Shown: in pieces, positions 61,301-64,000 of the stretch | How positions within the stretch are numbered: position 1 is the first letter of the stretch | Layout of the letters: each line of letters begins with the position of its first letter | From: Mesodorylaimus sp. YZB2_4 | Lineage: Eukaryota > Nematoda > Enoplea > Dorylaimida > Dorylaimidae | Length of the DNA stretch: 64,000 nt | Assembly (NCBI GenBank): GCA_030248295.1 | Contig: JASANH010001440.1 | Location: 372,001-436,000 of the forward strand | Direction: 5' to 3' | Notes under the pieces: generated by a model | The model's input: only the letters and a program-made list of their open reading frames with translations | What the model was told of the DNA's origin: nothing | Database searches by the model: none | Translations under genes and position numbers: made by a program

Positions 61301-61771
61301 ATCGATAAAACTTTTTTATCCAAATCATTCGAACTGTACGATAGCCTTTTGCGCACTTATCTGTGCAGGCACATCATTTTAATAATTAATGTCAGCTTCC
61401 TATGATACCACGAGTATGATATGCTCCCTGTATAGCTACAGCAAGTGATCTACCACCTTGCATTTCCCATAGTCTAGCATTTAGAACTTACTTACTTCTA
61501 GCAGGGTTTTGCTACTTACTGCATCAAACATGACAACCTATTCATTGCCAACAACCCTCAACATGACCAATGTTTCTTCCCATCTATAATCGAATGTTCA
61601 CTTATTCTAGATCTTTCCGTGCTAAACATCCCAGGTGCCTGCAAGGCGGGCTGCAAGGGATGCAAAATGAACGATGGCGAAGATTTCTGCCAGCTAGCAT
61701 TTGCATCACCTTACAACTGTGGAACCGACGATGGAATCACCTACCACTGCGGGTGTTACTTCGACCCATAA
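58341..61771 (+). CDS. Cysteine-rich secreted protein B, 5 exons visible
   Basis: Exons: about 58341-58511, 58555-58798, 58858-58881, 59756-59881 and 61635-61771 (stop TAA). The first visible exon follows an acceptor (ctctgcag) and begins with a signal-like 'LKTFLLSLLFLCC'; its ATG must be upstream. The middle exon has a repeated LAG tract ('VRPELAGLAGLAG') from a 9 bp repeat, then 'EEPCCCK'. The 59756 exon gives 'VVSCDTHHLSC', and the last exon 'ACKAGCKGCKMNDGEDFC' and 'YHCGCYFDP'. Phases agree from exon 2 to the end. Exon 1 to exon 2 does not fit (GG|GTAAG to CAG|CCC leaves the frame off), perhaps a homopolymer change or a missed small exon. Likely extracellular; family unknown. The 1.75 kb last intron is full of repeats. 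Confidence 0.5.
58702..58746 (+). repeat. 9 bp coding repeat (gcaggtctc), five units
   Basis: Five in-frame copies in exon 2 of gene B encode repeated Ala-Gly-Leu. Each unit contains CAGGT, the core of a splice donor. Confidence 0.95.
59358..60329. mobile_element. hAT-like non-autonomous element
   Basis: Begins cagtgtcctgcacgggta and ends in the inverted form (ccatgcaggactg), the usual hAT terminal pattern. Both ends carry 'gtaccc' and 'cccgtaccc' subterminal words. The flanks tgttgtaat and tgttacatt could be a decayed 8 bp target duplication. The exon 59756-59881 of gene B lies inside. Confidence 0.6.
60060..60121. repeat. GATATG/GATGTA microsatellite
   Basis: Irregular runs of 'gatatc', 'gatgtag' and 'gatatg' words. 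Confidence 0.7.
60697..61100. repeat. Foldback element, two 158 bp arms
   Basis: 60697-60854 and 60943-61100 are near-perfect reverse complements around an 88 bp spacer. The arms contain 'cgaaacgtcgaaaatt' and a small hairpin (gtctta-aga-taagac). No coding content. Confidence 0.9.
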
Positions 61772-62044
61772 ATGCCTCTGGTTCCTGAGCGAAGTTCCGA
61801 GCCCGTAATAATTAGCAGCGATCATTATACCATGATCTTGGTTTTAACGATAATCATTTAACCTTTGGACCTATTGGATATGCAATCCATCACGCGATGT
61901 TTTTCTATTCATTTCTTGCCGAAACACATTACTGTGCACTCTGAGACAGCAAGCCACATGAGGGATGACGTAAAGCATAAAACAAAATCAAGAGCGAAAC
62001 TATTAAAAAGTCGTCAAAGAAAACAAAAGACATCATCGATAAAC
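61772..62044. other. Region between gene B and the reverse transcriptase
   Basis: Should hold the 3' UTR of gene B and the 3' end of the retroelement. Nothing else is seen. Confidence 0.35.
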
Positions 62045-63505
62045 TTATGAAATTATGAACTTCGACAAAGCTTTTTGAAACATTAGTCTACCTGTAATCG
62101 AGGCAACTTCATATGGCAACGACTTACATGCATTCATAGAGCTGTACAAAAAACTTTGCTTAAAACGTTCATAGTTTGGGATTGGAACAATCAAATGACG
62201 AGGTTCAGTCAAGCGGGCGCTAAAACGTAAACCTGAATCCGTTTTGTGAATAAAAAGAGAATTCGGAAGATCGTGTGTACCATTGTAATATTTGTGGAAC
62301 TGGCATAGTTTAAGACATTTTCTACGATCATGAAGTGAAGACCAACCCATCAGACTAAGTCCAGTCTCATACGACAAGTTCCAATCTTTCAAAATCATAC
62401 GCAGCGCAAAAAATTGAGATCGTTCAAGCTCCTGAATATCTTTTTTCAAAACGGGGTCCCAAGATACAGATGCGTATTCAAGAACTGAGCTTACACACGC
62501 ATTATAAACAGCAATTAAAATTTGGGAAGAAACCGAACGACCAAACTTGCGATTAATGGCACCAATCATAGAATTTGCCCGTCTGGTAACTTCAGAAATA
62601 TGATCAGAAAACTTCAGATCGTGATCAAAAAGAACTCCTAGGTATCTGACAGAATTCAAAACATGCAAAGATGCATTATTCAGGAAAAGGGAGCTCCTTC
62701 TAAAGTCGGGGCTAGGACCATAACAAAAAATCAAGACTTGCGTTTTAGTCGGGTTGAGATTCAGTCCGGCCAGCGAAATCCATTTTACAATAAAGTCCAA
62801 GGCAGGTTGTGCCGATCGATTAACATCGTCGAGAGATTTTGAAGGAACCATTAGGAGAAGGTCGACCGCATAAGCTTGCAACCGAACTTCCGGAAATCGA
62901 CTTTCAAAATCACGTAGCAATTCATCGAAGTACGCAATAAAGAGTGTTGGTCCTAGAATACTGCCCTGTGGGACGCCGCTAGGAATGGATACTGAGTTGG
63001 AAGCACAACCATTGATCGAGACATATTGTGAACGACCATTCAAATACGATGCAATCCATCGAATAATCTTAGGTTGTAATAGATGCTTTTCGGACAGCGA
63101 ATGTGGCACCTTATCGAAGGCTATCTGGACGTCGAGAAAGATTCCAGCTACGTATCGAGATTTCTTGGAATGGATCGATGAGCGGACGAATTCCGTTGCA
63201 CCAATTAAAGCGCTGTTGGTACCACGTCGTCCGCAGAAACCGTGCTGATGGGCTGAGAATCTTATTTTTGATCTTATCAAGGAATCGAAATGCTTTTCCA
63301 AAATTTTCGATGATAGCGATAGCAGCGGAATCGGTCGATAATTTCCACAATCGGAGCGATCGCCAGACTTCGGGATAGCAATAACTTTTGCATTTTTCCA
63401 CAATCGGGGAAAGGTTTTCTCGGCTATCGATCGATTAAAAATGATCGTGATGGATGGCAAGATAGAATCAACGATATTCAATCGGGACGGTGAGACCATC
63501 TTCAC
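62045..63505 (-). mobile_element. Non-LTR retrotransposon reverse transcriptase, 5' truncated, inactive
   Basis: Uninterrupted frame of 486 codons covering most of a LINE-type reverse transcriptase. Motifs: 'KVIAIPKSGDRSDCGNYRPI', 'FLDVQIAFDKVPH' (palm Asp), 'PSGVPQGSILGPTLF', 'LQAYAVDLLLMVPS', 'LNPTKTQVLIF' and 'VRYLGVLFDHDL', then the thumb and C-terminal region typical of Jockey/CR1-type elements. The catalytic YxDD reads YAVD, so one of the two essential Asp residues is replaced by Val. The endonuclease domain is absent; the frame starts at 63505 within the fingers, as expected from incomplete reverse transcription at insertion. Confidence 0.9.
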
Positions 63506-64000
63506 CAGCTGATATGTTTCACAACTCCGACGCGCCGCGCGCTCGCACCTGTCTTAAGGCTCCTACATACTTCGTCTGGCTCGAGCCGTCCGGCATGCAC
63601 GCACTGCTTGGAATGGTTCATGATGCTCAGGCAGGCTGTTTACTGTAATTGGTTCAGGCTCGAGCCGGGAGCTGGATGCCGGATGGCAGTATAAAGGCAA
63701 CAAAAACGCGAAAACGGCGCTTGCTGGTGGAGGCTTCCGGCTCTTTCTGTTCCGGCATTTCTGCACAAGTTCGCACTTTTAGTGCAGAAATGCCGGACGC
63801 CAAGAATCGAGTTCGGAAAAATCGAGGATGACTGATAAAATTTCTCACTGGATGTTATCACATGCAGTTTTTATCGTAGATTCTAAATTTCTTATCGAAA
63901 ATCCTGTTTCATCAGATGGATTTTGAGTTTTTAGCCAATTTTCGGACCCCACTTTCGCATGCGGCCTTCCGGCTCGGCACCCCTGCCCCTAGTCGAAGTG
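63506..64000. other. Window end; strong hairpin, no gene supported
   Basis: A perfect 16 bp stem (tccggcatttctgcac / gtgcagaaatgccgga) at 63751-63766 and 63782-63797 with a 15 nt loop. The overlapping frames on both strands here are generated by this symmetry and are not considered coding. Confidence 0.5.

Noticed and set aside
61050-61382. 110-codon frame with 'CLNCNC' as another exon of gene B
   Set aside because: It begins inside the foldback arm and no splice sites in the right phase were found.
63563-63861. Frames on both strands near the window end
   Set aside because: They arise from a perfect inverted repeat at 63751-63797 and have no other support.

Overview
This is eukaryotic nuclear DNA from a small invertebrate animal. 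Coding sequence is broken by many short introns, mostly about 50-70 bp with GT-AG ends. Genes are sparse, and intergenic space is full of transposon debris. The gene content (tryptophan 2,3-dioxygenase, ABCG half-transporter, DEG/ENaC channels, M14 carboxypeptidases, rhodopsin-like receptors with a nematode-chemoreceptor flavour, two precursors that look like DH44/CRF peptides) fits an ecdysozoan such as a tardigrade or nematode relative. The exact phylum cannot be settled from this window. There are no prokaryotic operons and no CRISPR array.

Layout. 1-5.3 kb: a 5'-incomplete M14 carboxypeptidase (minus), a broken leucine-rich-repeat gene (minus) and a second, truncated carboxypeptidase copy (minus). 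5.4-9.4 kb: transposon remnants, AT-rich spacer and a tRNA-Gln-like gene. 9.6-13.3 kb: a complete 12-exon tryptophan 2,3-dioxygenase (minus). 14.3-14.7 kb: a tRNA-derived SINE. 15.5-17.2 kb: an intact DEG/ENaC channel (minus). 18.7-20.8 kb: a complete 11-exon Ldh2-family malate/lactate dehydrogenase (plus). 21.6-22.0 kb: DH44/CRF-like precursor 1 (plus). 23.5-25.2 kb: a broken DEG/ENaC paralogue (plus). 25.7-26.1 kb: a small fibronectin-III-like protein (minus). 26.9-31.0 kb: a complete 12-exon ABCG transporter (minus). 31.5-34.4 kb: a truncated Ty3/gypsy element abutting a dead pogo-like transposase. 36.6-41.2 kb: one intact receptor flanked by two related receptor pseudogenes in opposite orientation, then a large interrupted palindrome. 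41.6-42.1 kb: DH44/CRF-like precursor 2 with a TATA box. 43.3-44.8 kb: an inverted, nearly identical fragment of that precursor joined to a new reading frame beside a transposon-like unit. 45.9-49.4 kb: SINE and MITE copies. 51.6-53.4 kb: an uncharacterised protein made of four tandem repeats. 55.3-61.8 kb: two small cysteine-rich secreted-protein genes, the second with an exon lying between inverted hAT-like ends. 62.0-63.5 kb: a dead non-LTR reverse transcriptase.

Five long multi-part genes (dioxygenase, dehydrogenase, ABCG, DEG/ENaC-1 and the four-repeat protein) read through every junction without an error. The frameshifts and stops elsewhere (carboxypeptidases, LRR gene, DEG/ENaC-2, two receptors) are therefore more likely real decay than poor sequence. 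Several lesions do lie in short homopolymers and deserve a read-level check.

The most interesting material is the pair of DH44/CRF-like precursors with the chimeric fragment of one of them, the four-repeat family, the nested palindrome around the receptor pseudogenes, the exon held between hAT-like termini, and a minisatellite whose unit carries splice-site motifs and whose first copy supplies a stop codon.
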